Shown: positions 36,909-46,004, counted from the first letter of the stretch. The stretch is 64,000 bases of DNA from Cellulosimicrobium cellulans (GCF_024124905.1 NZ_JAMXST010000007.1:1-64000), one strand, 5' to 3'. Program-made: numbers and translations. The notes: a model not told the origin generated them from the letters alone.

Positions 36909-37556
36909 GTGCTGCACGACGTCGTCCTCTCGGGGCACGGCTTCCGCCTGGAACCGTTGGCCCTGGAGCACGCTGAGACACTGGCCGGCCTCATCGACGA
37001 GGCGATGTGGTCAGGCATGAGCATCCCCATGCCCTTCGGGGTCGCGGGGATGGCCGAGCTGGTGGCCGCGACGCGCGCCGCGCCCGACCTGACGGGCTTC
37101 GTCGTGCGCGCCACCGGCCCCGACGGGGCCCCGGGCGACGTGCTCGGCAGCACGGCGTTCCGCGACCTGTCGCTCGTCGACCGCCGGGTCGAGGTCGGCC
37201 GGACGTTCTACGCCCGCTCCACGTGGGGGAGCCTCGTCAACCCCGTGACCAAGTGGCTGTTGCTGCGGCACGCGTTCGAGACGTGGGACGTGCACCGTGT
37301 CGGCTTCCGCGTCGACACGCGCAACACGCGCTCGCTCGGGGCCATGCGGCGGCTCGGCGCCTACGAGGAGGGCGTCATGCGCGGCCACCGCACCGCGCCC
37401 GACGGGACGCGCGCCGACTCCGTGATGTTCTCGATCCTCGCGCCCGAGTGGCCGACCGTCGAGGTCGGCCTCCTGGAGCGCATCAACGCGCCGCGCGTCG
37501 TGCCCGTGCTCGCCCCGGCGCACCCGGTGGCCCCGCTCCCGCTCGCCGCGTCGTAG
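36909..37556 (+). CDS. GNAT N-acetyltransferase (RimJ/RimL type), paralogue 1
   Basis: A 215-residue acetyltransferase. FRLEPLALEHAETLAGL at the start, VEVGRTFYARSTWGSLVNP and HAFETWDVHRVGFRVDTRN followed by RRLGAYEEGVMRGH are typical of the RimJ/RimL-like group. The GTG is placed at GTG CTG CAC GAC because TGATAT (36898-36903) ends five bases before it and the paralogue at 37925 begins with the same codons. Substrate unknown; a proline-rich tail follows the domain. Confidence 0.85.
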   Translation: MLHDVVLSGHGFRLEPLALEHAETLAGLIDEAMWSGMSIPMPFGVAGMAELVAATRAAPDLTGFVVRATGPDGAPGDVLGSTAFRDLSLVDRRVEVGRTFYARSTWGSLVNPVTKWLLLRHAFETWDVHRVGFRVDTRNTRSLGAMRRLGAYEEGVMRGHRTAPDGTRADSVMFSILAPEWPTVEVGLLERINAPRVVPVLAPAHPVAPLPLAAS

Positions 37557-37608
37557 ACCCGTCGCCCCGGCCGGCAGGCTCGACGGCGGTGCCGCGGACG
37601 CGGGACGC

Positions 37609-37640
37609 CGCGAGGGCCCCGCCGGAGCGGAGCCCTCGCG
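37609..37640. terminator. Bidirectional terminator hairpin between GNAT and csbD
   Basis: Arms CGCGAGGGCCCCGC (37609-37622) and GCGGAGCCCTCGCG (37627-37640), one mismatch, loop CGGA, between convergent genes. Confidence 0.75.
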
Positions 37641-37659
37641 AGCAGATCAGGGGCAGGGA

Positions 37660-37833
37660 CTAGCGGTCGAACGCGTCCTTGACGTCGTCGCCCGCCTGCT
37701 TGACGTCAGCCTTCGCCTGGTCCTTCTTGCCCTCGGCCTCGAGCCGCTCGTTGTCCGTGAGCTTGCCCGCGCCCTCCTTGAGCTTGCCACCCGCCTCCTC
37801 GGCGGCGTGCTTGGCCTTGTCTCCGAGTCCCAT
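37660..37833 (-). CDS. CsbD family stress protein
   Basis: A 57-residue, highly charged, glycine- and lysine-rich protein of the CsbD family (KAKHAAEEAGGKLKEGAGKLT). The family is linked to general stress response in Bacillus and is very abundant there; its biochemical role is unknown. GAGGAG sits before ATG 37833 and TACGGT is a candidate -10 upstream. It lies between two paralogous acetyltransferase genes. Confidence 0.88.
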   Translation of the reverse strand: MGLGDKAKHAAEEAGGKLKEGAGKLTDNERLEAEGKKDQAKADVKQAGDDVKDAFDR

Positions 37834-37924
37834 GAGTGCTCCTCTCGTCGGTACCGCTCGACCGTAGGCACGGTCCCGGTCGCTCGCACGCGGTCGGGCA
37901 CCCCGGGTGTGGTGGGATGTGCGG

Positions 37925-38509
37925 GTGCTGCACGACACCACCCTCGAAGGCTTCGGAGTCCGCCTCGTCCCGCTCGACGAGAGCCATGCGCCCGCGCTCG
38001 GCGCGCTCGTCGACGACGGCATCTGGGCCGGCATGTCCAGCCGCGTGCCGCGCGGGACCGACGCGATGGCCGGGTACGTCCGGGACGCCGTCGCCGCCCC
38101 CGGCCGGCTCGCGTTCGCCGTCGTCGGCCCCGGGGCCGCGACCGACGGCGCGGAGGTCGTCCGCGGGTCGACGTCCCTCTACGAGTGGGTGCCCTCCCAG
38201 GGCCGGATCGAGCTCGGCTCGACGTTCTACGCGCGCGAGTGGTGGGGCGGCGTGACCAACCCGGCGTGCAAGTACCTGCTGCTGCGGCACGCGTTCGAGG
38301 ACCTGGGCGTCGCGCGCGTCGCGCTGCGGGCCGACGCGCGCAACAGCCGGTCCATCGGCGCGATCCGGCGTCTGGGCGCCGTGCCCGAGGGCGTGCTCCG
38401 CAGCCACCGCGTCGCGCCCGACGGGTCGCGCCAGGACACCGCCTACTTCTCGGTCCTGCTCGACGAGTGGCCGACCGTCCGCGACGGCCTGCTGGCCCGT
38501 CTGGCCTGA
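37925..38509 (+). CDS. GNAT N-acetyltransferase (RimJ/RimL type), paralogue 2
   Basis: A 194-residue acetyltransferase closely related to the one at 36909: both begin with valine/Met-LHD, and share FYARxxWGxxxNPxxKxLLLRHAFE, RxDxRNxRSxGAxRRLGA and DEWPTV-type ends. The GTG at 37925 mirrors the paralogue. A local duplication that later trapped or flanked csbD is the simplest explanation. Substrate unknown. Confidence 0.85.
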   Translation: MLHDTTLEGFGVRLVPLDESHAPALGALVDDGIWAGMSSRVPRGTDAMAGYVRDAVAAPGRLAFAVVGPGAATDGAEVVRGSTSLYEWVPSQGRIELGSTFYAREWWGGVTNPACKYLLLRHAFEDLGVARVALRADARNSRSIGAIRRLGAVPEGVLRSHRVAPDGSRQDTAYFSVLLDEWPTVRDGLLARLA

Positions 38510-38551
38510 TCGGCGGGCTCGCCGAGCACGAGCCTCCGTGGTGTCGAGAAC

Positions 38552-38590
38552 GGGTTGGTGTCGCTATCCGCTCGACAGCGACACCAACCC
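38552..38590. repeat. Palindrome between GNAT and MaoC genes (singleton)
   Basis: Arms GGGTTGGTGTCGCT (38552-38565) and AGCGACACCAACCC (38577-38590) are perfect; weaker pairing continues outward to CGAGAAC / GTGTTCGG. It lies between convergent genes and can terminate both. Confidence 0.8.
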
Positions 38591-38609
38591 CGTGTTCGGC
38601 AGCGGGGCG

Positions 38610-39722
38610 TCAGGGGCGGGGGGTGGCCCGGCCTGCGAGGTGGAGGCGGCCCTTGCCGTCCCACGCCTGGTAGACGACGCCCGTCGTCGGGTCGCCCGCG
38701 CCGTCCGGTACGGCGGGCGGGACCTGCCCGACGGCGTCCCGCACCGCGGCGGGCACGTCGCCCGCCGGGCGCAGCGCCACGTCGACGGTGCTCGGCAGGA
38801 GGACCGGCTTGGCGAACGAGACCGTCCAGTCGTAGGCGTCACCGCGGCGGGGCCCCGACTCGGCGAGCGCCCGCGCGGCGGTGTACATGCCGTGCGCGAT
38901 GGCGCGCGGGAACCCGAACGCCTTGGCGCCGAGCCCCGACGTGTGGATCGGGTTCCGGTCGCCGGAGACGGCCGCGTACGCGCGGCCCGTCCCGGCGCCG
39001 AGCGCCCAGCGCGCCGTCGGGAGCGGCGCGACGAAGGCATCGACCCCCGAGGTGGCCTCGGCGTCCTCGTCCGCCGGGTCGCCTGGGAGCGTGACGCCCT
39101 TCGCGAGGTACGTCGAGACGCCGCGGTACGCGAGCGTCGTCGCCGGCAGGCCGCTGCCCGCCGCGCGCTCGTCGTCGGTGCGCTCGACGGAGACCTCGGT
39201 GACGAGGTCCACCTGGACCCCGCGCCGGTGCGGCCGCAGCCGCTCCGCCCAGGCGCGCACCTCGAGCGTGTCCCCGAGCCGCACCGGACGCAGCACGGAC
39301 ACCGCGTTCGCGAGGTGCACCATGCCGAGCAGCGGCAGCGGGAAGTCCGTCCGGACCATGACGGCCGTCGCGAGGGGGAAGCCGAGCACGTGCAGGTACC
39401 CGGCGGGCAGCACCTCCGACGGGGCCTCGCCCACGAGGCGCGCGTACCGCGCGAGGTGCGCGGCGCTGCCCACGTGGCCGGGCGCGGCGTCGTCGCCCGT
39501 CGGCACGCCCGCGACGCGGTACGTGACGTCGGGCAGCGCGAGGTCGCGTCGGCCGCCGCCCCCGGGGAGGCGGTGCGCCGCCGCGATCCGGCCCGACGCC
39601 GCGACCCCGCGCACGTACAGCCCGCCGAGCCCCGGGATCGCGGGCAGCGTCTCGACGCGCGCGGGGGCGGTCCCGGCGGGAGCGGCAGCGGCGCCGTCGG
39701 GCGACCTGGGCGCGGCGGTCAC
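38610..39722 (-). CDS. MaoC-type (R)-3-hydroxyacyl dehydratase, HtdX-like
   Basis: A 370-residue double hotdog hydratase. The C-terminal half has the hydratase-2 motif SGDRNPIHTSGLGAKAFGFP then IAHGMYTA, with catalytic D and H near 290; the N-terminal half is a degenerate hotdog. It should hydrate or dehydrate 3-hydroxyacyl thioesters. Its GTG overlaps the stop of the fabG-like gene (GTGA). Gene order and type equal mycobacterial htdX (Rv0241c) beside fabG4. Confidence 0.9.
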   Translation of the reverse strand: MTAAPRSPDGAAAAPAGTAPARVETLPAIPGLGGLYVRGVAASGRIAAAHRLPGGGGRRDLALPDVTYRVAGVPTGDDAAPGHVGSAAHLARYARLVGEAPSEVLPAGYLHVLGFPLATAVMVRTDFPLPLLGMVHLANAVSVLRPVRLGDTLEVRAWAERLRPHRRGVQVDLVTEVSVERTDDERAAGSGLPATTLAYRGVSTYLAKGVTLPGDPADEDAEATSGVDAFVAPLPTARWALGAGTGRAYAAVSGDRNPIHTSGLGAKAFGFPRAIAHGMYTAARALAESGPRRGDAYDWTVSFAKPVLLPSTVDVALRPAGDVPAAVRDAVGQVPPAVPDGAGDPTTGVVYQAWDGKGRLHLAGRATPRP

Positions 39723-41098
39723 CGGCCCACCACGTTCTGCCCGCACACGCGCAGCACCTGCCCGTTGACGCCCGCGGCCCCGGGCGACGCGAGGAACGCG
39801 ATCGCCTCGGCGACGTCCACGGGCTGGCCGCCCTGCTGGAGCGACGCGACGCGACGCGCGACCTCGCGCTGGACGAACGGGATCGACGCCGTCATGTCCG
39901 TCTCGATGAACCCCGGCGCGACGGCGTTCGCCGTGCCCCCGACCTCGGCGAGACGACGCGCGAACGCCCGCGTGTGGCCGATGACGCCCGCCTTCGAGAA
40001 CGCGTAGTTCGCCTGGCCGCGGTTGCCCGCGATGCCGCTCGTCGACGCGAGCGACACGACGCGCGGCGCGGACGAGAACCCGTTCGCGCCGAGCAGGTAC
40101 TCCGTGATGCGGAGCTGCGCGGCGAGGTTCACCGCGATCACGGCGTCCCACTTGTCCGCGGACATGTTGGCGAGCAGCTTGTCGCGCAGGATCCCCGCGT
40201 TGTGCACCAGGACGTCGAGCCCGCCGTGCCGCGCGCGGGCGTGCTCGAGGATGCGCGCGCCCGCGTCGTCGGCGGTCACGTCGAGCTGGAGCGCCGTGCC
40301 CCTGATCTCGTTCGCGACCTTGGCGAGCGCCTCGCCCGCCGCGGGCACGTCGACCACGACGACCTTCGCGCCGTCGCGCGCGAGCGTCCGGGCGACCTGC
40401 GCGCCGATGCCGCGGGCCGCGCCGGTCACGACGGCGACCTTGCCGGCGAGCGGCTGGTCGGCTCCGGCGGCCGTCCCACCCGCCGAGGGAGAGCCCTGGT
40501 CTGCCGGCGTGGCGGCGCCGACCCGGAGGAGCTGGCCGTCGACGAACGCGGACCTGGCGGACAGGAAGAAGCGGAGGGTCGCGAGGACACTCGGGCTGTC
40601 GACGGGGGCGTCGTCGGTCACCTGGATGCCGTTGCCGGTCGCGCCGTAGCGCAGCTCCTTCGCGACGGAGCGCAGGAACCCGTCGACGCCCTCGCGGGCG
40701 GCGGCGAGCTCGGGAGAGTCGGTGTCGGCGGGGGCGCGCGAGATCGTCACGACGCGGCCGTTCGGCGCGAGGCGGCGCAGCGTCGCGGAGAGCGCCATGA
40801 CGGGCGCCGACGCGTCCTCCGGGCGCTCGATCTCGCTGAGCACGACGACGACCGCGCCCCAGCGGGTCGTGTCGTCCGGGGTCTGGCGGACGTCGAGGTC
40901 CCAGGCGAGCAGGGCCTCGGCGACGCGGTCGGCGTCGTCGCGCACGCCGGGCGTGCCGCCGAGGACGAGCACGGGCCCGACGGTGAGCGGGTCGCCCGCG
41001 CGGAAGCGGCGCAGGACCGCGGGGCGCGGGAGGCCGAGCTTCTTGGCGAGCGTCTTCGTGAAGCCGGAGTTGACGGCCTGGACGTAGGAGTCGGTCAC
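39719..41098 (-). CDS. Long 3-oxoacyl-ACP reductase, FabG4-like
   Basis: A 459-residue high-molecular-weight FabG. The first about 205 residues form a flavodoxin-like domain; the C-terminal SDR domain has the NAD(P) loop VTGAARGIGAQVA, HNAG, and catalytic S with YAFSKAG. Mycobacterial FabG4 (Rv0242c) has the same two-part build and acts on long acyl-CoAs with NADH; transfer of that detail is inference. A linker rich in G, A and P (QGSPSAGGTAAGADQP) joins the halves. A 27-base gap separates it from the thiolase gene upstream. Confidence 0.92.
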   Translation of the reverse strand: MTDSYVQAVNSGFTKTLAKKLGLPRPAVLRRFRAGDPLTVGPVLVLGGTPGVRDDADRVAEALLAWDLDVRQTPDDTTRWGAVVVVLSEIERPEDASAPVMALSATLRRLAPNGRVVTISRAPADTDSPELAAAREGVDGFLRSVAKELRYGATGNGIQVTDDAPVDSPSVLATLRFFLSARSAFVDGQLLRVGAATPADQGSPSAGGTAAGADQPLAGKVAVVTGAARGIGAQVARTLARDGAKVVVVDVPAAGEALAKVANEIRGTALQLDVTADDAGARILEHARARHGGLDVLVHNAGILRDKLLANMSADKWDAVIAVNLAAQLRITEYLLGANGFSSAPRVVSLASTSGIAGNRGQANYAFSKAGVIGHTRAFARRLAEVGGTANAVAPGFIETDMTASIPFVQREVARRVASLQQGGQPVDVAEAIAFLASPGAAGVNGQVLRVCGQNVVGR

Positions 41099-41125
41099 GG
41101 TGGTTCCTCTCGGGTCGTCGGGCCG

Positions 41126-42520
41126 TCAGGCGGGGGTGTCGGTCGCGGGGACGGACTCGAGGATCGCGGCGACGCCGAGGCCGCCCGCGGCGCACACGGA
41201 GATCAGCGCCCGCGCGGGCGCCCCGGTCTCGGCGGTGCGCTGCGCGAGGAGCTTGGCCGCCGTCGCGACGATGCGGCCGCCGGTCGCCGCGAAGGGGTGG
41301 CCCGCGGCGAGCGAGGACCCGTTGACGTTGAGCCGCGAGCGGTCGATCGACCCGAGCGCGCCGTCGAGACCCAGCTCGGTGCGGCAGTACTCGTCGTCCT
41401 CCCAGGCCTTGAGCGTCGTGAGGACCGTGGAGGCGAACGCCTCGTGGATCTCGTACAGGTCGAAGTCGCCGAGCGCGAGGCCGTTGCGCGCGAGCAGGCG
41501 CGGGACGGCGTGCGCGGGGGCCATCAGGAGGCCCTCGTGGCCGTGCACGAAGTCGACCGCGGCGGTCTCGGCGTCGACGACGCGCGCGAGGAGCGGCAGG
41601 TCCCGCTCGCGCGCCCAGTCGGCCGACGCGAGCAGGACGGTCGACGCGCCGTCGGTCAGCGGCGTCGAGTTGCCCGCGGTCATGGTCGGGGTGACGCCCT
41701 CGAGGCGCTTGCCGTACACGGGCTTGAGCGCGGCGAGCTTCTCGAGCGACGAGTCGGTGCGCAGGTTGTCGTCGCGCACGAGCCCGCGGAAGGGGGTGAC
41801 GAGGTCGTCGAAGAACCCGGCGTCCCACGCGGCCGCGAGGTGCTCGTGGCTCGCGAGCGCGAGCTCGTCCTGCGCCTCGCGCTCGATGCCCCAGCGTGCC
41901 GTCGTGATCGCCTGGTGCTCGCCCATCGACAGTCCGGTGCGCGGCTCGTCCGTCGCGGGGGTCAGGGGCGCGAGGTCGGCGGGGCGGACCTTGGCGAACG
42001 CCTTGACGCGCTGGCCGAACGTCTTGGCGTGGCTCGCCTCCAGCAGCGCGCGACGCAGGCCCTCGCTCACGGCGATCGGGGCGTCGGACACGGTGTCGGA
42101 GCCTCCCGCGACGCCCGACTCGACCTGGCCGAGCCGGATCTTGTTCGCGACGGCGATCGTCGCCTCGAGGCCGGTCGCACAGGCCTGCTGGAGGTCGTAG
42201 GCGGGGGTCTCGGGGGAGAGGGACGAGCCGAGCACGGACTCGCGGACGAGGTTGAAGTCGCGCGAGTGCTTGAGCACGGCGCCGCCGACGACCTCCCCGA
42301 GCCGCTCGCCCTGGAGGCCGAAGCGCGCGACGAGCCCGTCGAGCGCGGCCGTGAACATCTCCTGGTTGCTCGCGGACGAGTACTTCTTGCCGGCACGGGC
42401 GAACGGGATGCGGTTCCCGCCGACGACCCAGGCGTCGCGGGGGGCGCCCGGGGCGCTGGTCGCCGGGACGTGCTCGGGGGCCTGCTCGGGGGTCTGGCGG
42501 GGGCTGGTGCGGTTGGCCAC
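41126..42520 (-). CDS. Acetyl-CoA acyltransferase (thiolase), FadA2-like
   Basis: A 464-residue thiolase that cleaves 3-ketoacyl-CoA in beta-oxidation (or condenses in reverse). The nucleophile is in LQQACATGLE, the histidine in AAGHPFAATGGR, and the second cysteine in SVCAAGGLG. GTG 42520 has GTGAGG upstream. It is first in a minus-strand operon with FabG4- and HtdX-like genes, and divergent from TetR-FadE. Confidence 0.94.
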   Translation of the reverse strand: MANRTSPRQTPEQAPEHVPATSAPGAPRDAWVVGGNRIPFARAGKKYSSASNQEMFTAALDGLVARFGLQGERLGEVVGGAVLKHSRDFNLVRESVLGSSLSPETPAYDLQQACATGLEATIAVANKIRLGQVESGVAGGSDTVSDAPIAVSEGLRRALLEASHAKTFGQRVKAFAKVRPADLAPLTPATDEPRTGLSMGEHQAITTARWGIEREAQDELALASHEHLAAAWDAGFFDDLVTPFRGLVRDDNLRTDSSLEKLAALKPVYGKRLEGVTPTMTAGNSTPLTDGASTVLLASADWARERDLPLLARVVDAETAAVDFVHGHEGLLMAPAHAVPRLLARNGLALGDFDLYEIHEAFASTVLTTLKAWEDDEYCRTELGLDGALGSIDRSRLNVNGSSLAAGHPFAATGGRIVATAAKLLAQRTAETGAPARALISVCAAGGLGVAAILESVPATDTPA

Positions 42521-42659
42521 TGTGCCTCACTTCCTGTCCGTGCTCGCTGCGCTGCGTCGGTCCGGCCCGGGGAGGGGGCCCCTGTGCGAGGTCGACGGCG
42601 ATGCCGCAGTCGACGCCGCGCGGAGGCGAGGGGAGAGGGCCGGCTGGTGTCCAATACCA

Positions 42660-42676
42660 AGAGTACCTGATACTCT
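42660..42676. promoter_or_regulatory. Probable TetR operator between fadA-like and tetR genes
   Basis: Inverted repeat AGAGTA-CCTGA-TACTCT, flanked by CCA and CGG, in the only AT-rich part of the divergent gap 42521-42773. It overlaps likely -10 boxes for both directions and is therefore a shared operator candidate. Confidence 0.6.
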
Positions 42677-42773
42677 CGGTTTCGTGAGTCGGGTCACAGG
42701 GCCGTGCCCTGCCCGACGCGGTGCCGCGGAACAGGCACCGACGACATCGAGGTCGGGCGCAACGGAGGGCGAC

Positions 42774-43625
42774 GTGAACACAGGTGCCGACGCGCGAGCG
42801 GCCACCCGAGGACGGGTGCAGCCGGGCGCGGCGGTGGACGGCCGGTCGACCCGCTGGGACGAGCACCGGGCGGCGCGCCGCGCGGAGCTCATCCGGGCGG
42901 CGAGCAAGGCCGTGCACCGCGGGGGCCCCGGGGTCTCCATGGACGAGATCGCGGCGGCGTCAGGAACGTCGAAGTCGATCATCTACCGCTACTTCGACGA
43001 CAAGACGGGACTGCAGGTCGCGCTCGGCTCCGCCGTCGTGGGGCAGATGCACGACGCGCTGACCCAGGCCGCCGAGTCGGCCGAGACCCCCAAGCGCGCG
43101 CTGCGCGCGATGGTCGGCGTCTACCTCGAGATGATCGAGAGCTCGCCGAACGTGTACTACTTCGTCACCCGGACGAGCGCCGTCGCGGGGACGGAGGAGC
43201 CCGCCGCGCAGCTCGCCGCGAGCGGGCTCACGAACGGGACGACCGGCGCGAGCCGCGCACCCCTCGCGGCGTTCCTCGACTCGGTGATCGAGCTCGTCGC
43301 CGAGCCGTTCGCGCGCGTCACCGACGTCTCTCCCGCCGACGCCGCAGCCTGGGCCGCGGGCGCCGTCGGGTTCGTGCGGGGCGCCGGGGAGTGGTGGCTC
43401 GGCCACCGCGACCGGGCCGACGTCCCGGACCGCGAGCAGCTCACCGAGCGCGTCGCCGCCTGGCTCTGGGCCGGGCCGGTCGGCGTCCTCTCCCACAACC
43501 CGGGCACCCCCCGCACCCACGGCGACCGGCGCACGTCGCCCGCGACCCGTCGCGACGGCGTCCGCCCCGCCACCGACCGCCCTGAGCACCCGGCGACCGC
43601 CTCAGAACTCAAGGAGATCCCATGA
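42774..43625 (+). CDS. TetR family regulator of the fatty-acid unit
   Basis: A 283-residue TetR protein. The helix-turn-helix is ISMDEIAAASGTSKSIIYRY-like (VSMDEIAAASGTSKSIIYRY, about residues 62-81), followed by FDDKTGLQVALG. The first 40 and last 40 residues are disordered-looking. GTG 42774 has GGAGGG upstream. Its stop overlaps the ATG of the acyl-CoA dehydrogenase (ATGA). Probably represses both its own operon and the divergent thiolase operon, with an acyl-CoA as ligand (inference). Confidence 0.9.
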   Translation: MNTGADARAATRGRVQPGAAVDGRSTRWDEHRAARRAELIRAASKAVHRGGPGVSMDEIAAASGTSKSIIYRYFDDKTGLQVALGSAVVGQMHDALTQAAESAETPKRALRAMVGVYLEMIESSPNVYYFVTRTSAVAGTEEPAAQLAASGLTNGTTGASRAPLAAFLDSVIELVAEPFARVTDVSPADAAAWAAGAVGFVRGAGEWWLGHRDRADVPDREQLTERVAAWLWAGPVGVLSHNPGTPRTHGDRRTSPATRRDGVRPATDRPEHPATASELKEIP

Positions 43626-45754
43626 CCGCCACGTCCGACCGTCCCGCCCTCGCGCAGCGCGCGTCGACCACGGGTGACGCGAGCGCGACGCCGCACGGCG
43701 AGGCCCGCGTCGACGTCGCCTCCCTCGAGAAGCTTCTGCTCGGCCGGTGGGCGGACCTGCGCGCGACGGCGCGCGCCACCGCGGGCGAGGAGGCGTTCCA
43801 GCGCATCGAGGGCCTGACCCTGCGCGAGCACCGCGAGCGCGTGCTGGAGCAGATGCGCCTGCTCGTCGGCAAGGGGCAGGTCTGGCGCGGGTACCCCGAG
43901 CGCCTCGGCGGCGCGGACGACGCGGGCGGCAACCTCGCCGGGTTCGAGGAGCTCGTCGCGGCCGACCCGTCGCTCCAGATCAAGGCGGGCGTCCAGTGGG
44001 GCCTGTTCGGTGCGGCGATCCTGCACCTCGGCACGCCCGAGCAGCAGGACCGCCTCCTCCCGGGTGCGATGGACCTCTCGGTGCCCGGCGCGTTCGCGAT
44101 GACGGAGATCGGCCACGGGTCCGACGTCGCGAGCATCGGCACCACCGCGACCTACGACCCGGAGACCGAGGAGTTCGTCATCCACACCCCGTTCCGCGGG
44201 GCGTGGAAGGAGTTCCTCGGCAACGCGGGCGTGCACGGCGTCGCGGCGGTCGTGTTCGCCCAGCTGATCACCAAGAACGTCAACCACGGCGTGCACGCGT
44301 TCTACGTGCCGATCCGCGACACCACGGGCGAGCGTGACGAGCTCGGCCGGCTTCCGTTCCTGCCGGGCGTGGGTGGCGAGGACGACGGCCAGAAGGGCGG
44401 GCTCAACGGCATCGACAACGGCCGCCTGCACTTCGACCACGTGCGGATCCCGCGCACCGACCTGCTCGCCCGCTACGGCTCGGTCGACGCCGACGGCACG
44501 TACTCGAGCCCGATCGAGAGCCCGGGACGCCGGTTCTTCACGATGCTCGGGTCGCTCGTGCAGGGGCGCGTGTCCCTCGACGGCGCCGCCGTGACGGCCT
44601 CGAAGCTCGGCCTCGCGATCGCGGTGCGGTACGCGAACGAGCGCCGCCAGTTCACGGGGGCGAGCGCCACCGAGGAGGTCGTGCTCCTCGACTACGGCAC
44701 GCACAAGCGCCGCCTGATCGTGCCGATCGCGGAGACGTACGCCGCGCACTTCGCGCACGACCGCCTGCTCGACCTGTTCCACTCCGTGTTCTCCGGCGAG
44801 GAGGACACCCCGGAGCAGCGGGAGGACCTTGAGACGACGGCCGCCGCGCTCAAGGCGACGAGCACGCGGTTCGCGCTCGACGTGCTCCAGGAGACGCGCG
44901 AGGCGTGCGGCGGGGCCGGGTTCATCACGGCCAACCGCATCACGAGCCTGCGCGCCGACCTCGACGTCTACGCGACGTTCGAGGGCGACAACACCGTGCT
45001 GCTCCAGCTCGTCGCCAAGCGGCTGCTCGCCGACTACGGCAAGCAGTTCAAGGGCATCACCCCGGGCCAGATGGCGCGCGTCGTCGTCGAGCGCGCGGGC
45101 GACATGGCCCTGCACCGCACGCCGCTCAAGCGCGCCGCGCAGGCGCTCGCCGACGTCGGCGACCCGCGCCGCGCCGCCGGCCACCTGCGCGACCCCGAGA
45201 CGCAGCGTGCGCTGCTCACCGACCGGGTCGAGACGATGGTCGCCGACGTGGCCCAGGCGCTGCGTCCCGCCCAGAAGGCCGACCCGGAGACGGCGACGAA
45301 CCTCTTCAACGCCCACCAGGTCGAGCTCGTCGAGGCGGCGCGGGCCCACGCGGAGCTGCTGCGCTGGGAGGCCTTCACGCAGGCGCTGGAGACGATCGAG
45401 GACGCGGGCACGCGCGAGGTCCTCACGACTGTGCGCGACCTGTTCGGCCTGAGCCTCGTCGAGCGCCACCTCGCGTGGTACCTGCTCAACGGTCGTCTCT
45501 CGACGCAGCGCGCCCGGACGGTCACGAGCTACCTGGACCGCCTCATCGACCGCCTGCGCCCGCACGCGCAGGACCTCGTCGACGCGTGGGGGTACGGCCC
45601 CGAGCACCTGCGCGCGACGATCGCGACCGGCATCGAGAAGGAGCGCCAGGACGAGGCGCGCGACTACTACCGGCGCCTGCGCGCGAGCGGCGACGAGCCG
45701 CGGAGCGAGAAGTCGCTGCGCAAGGCCGCGAAGGGCGGCCCCCAGGCCCACTGA
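43622..45754 (+). CDS. Acyl-CoA dehydrogenase, FadE5-like
   Basis: A 710-residue flavoenzyme, longer than standard acyl-CoA dehydrogenases because of a C-terminal domain of the acyl-CoA oxidase-like type. AMTEIGHGSDVASIGTTATY is the FAD/substrate loop; YANERRQFTG, QETREACGGAGFITANR and FEGDNTVLLQLVAKRL are the conserved C-terminal core. Mycobacterial FadE5 (Rv0244c) has the same form and position. It supplies the first beta-oxidation step of this unit. Confidence 0.94.
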   Translation: MTATSDRPALAQRASTTGDASATPHGEARVDVASLEKLLLGRWADLRATARATAGEEAFQRIEGLTLREHRERVLEQMRLLVGKGQVWRGYPERLGGADDAGGNLAGFEELVAADPSLQIKAGVQWGLFGAAILHLGTPEQQDRLLPGAMDLSVPGAFAMTEIGHGSDVASIGTTATYDPETEEFVIHTPFRGAWKEFLGNAGVHGVAAVVFAQLITKNVNHGVHAFYVPIRDTTGERDELGRLPFLPGVGGEDDGQKGGLNGIDNGRLHFDHVRIPRTDLLARYGSVDADGTYSSPIESPGRRFFTMLGSLVQGRVSLDGAAVTASKLGLAIAVRYANERRQFTGASATEEVVLLDYGTHKRRLIVPIAETYAAHFAHDRLLDLFHSVFSGEEDTPEQREDLETTAAALKATSTRFALDVLQETREACGGAGFITANRITSLRADLDVYATFEGDNTVLLQLVAKRLLADYGKQFKGITPGQMARVVVERAGDMALHRTPLKRAAQALADVGDPRRAAGHLRDPETQRALLTDRVETMVADVAQALRPAQKADPETATNLFNAHQVELVEAARAHAELLRWEAFTQALETIEDAGTREVLTTVRDLFGLSLVERHLAWYLLNGRLSTQRARTVTSYLDRLIDRLRPHAQDLVDAWGYGPEHLRATIATGIEKERQDEARDYYRRLRASGDEPRSEKSLRKAAKGGPQAH

Positions 45755-45837
45755 CCTGATGGCGGCCGGCCCCTGACCGGCCCGTCCCCGGAACGTCCTC
45801 GGCACAGCAGGCGGAGCGGTACCGCCGCCGAGGTCGG

Positions 45838-45880
45838 GCCCGGGCGGCACGACGCCCACCAGCCGTCGTGCCGCCCGGGC
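45838..45880. terminator. Terminator hairpin after fadE-like gene
   Basis: Perfect 17-base stem, GCCCGGGCGGCACGACG and its complement, loop of nine bases. A family A palindrome follows only 26 bases later. Confidence 0.8.
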
Positions 45881-45906
45881 CGTTGCCGTCCGGTCCCCGA
45901 TCCCGC

Positions 45907-45961
45907 CGAACACGACATGGGGGTCGTTCTGGACCTGAGAACGACCCCCATGTCGTGCTCG
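45907..45961. repeat. Palindromic element, family A copy 3
   Basis: Arms 45907-45930 and 45938-45961 (beginning CGAACACGACATGGGGGTCG) with one mismatch and a seven-base loop. It lies between the convergent fadE-like and lipoprotein genes. Confidence 0.88.
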
Positions 45962-46004
45962 ACCGCGTGCGACGTCGTGCTCGGCGCGGCACGGGCGCTG
46001 CCGG

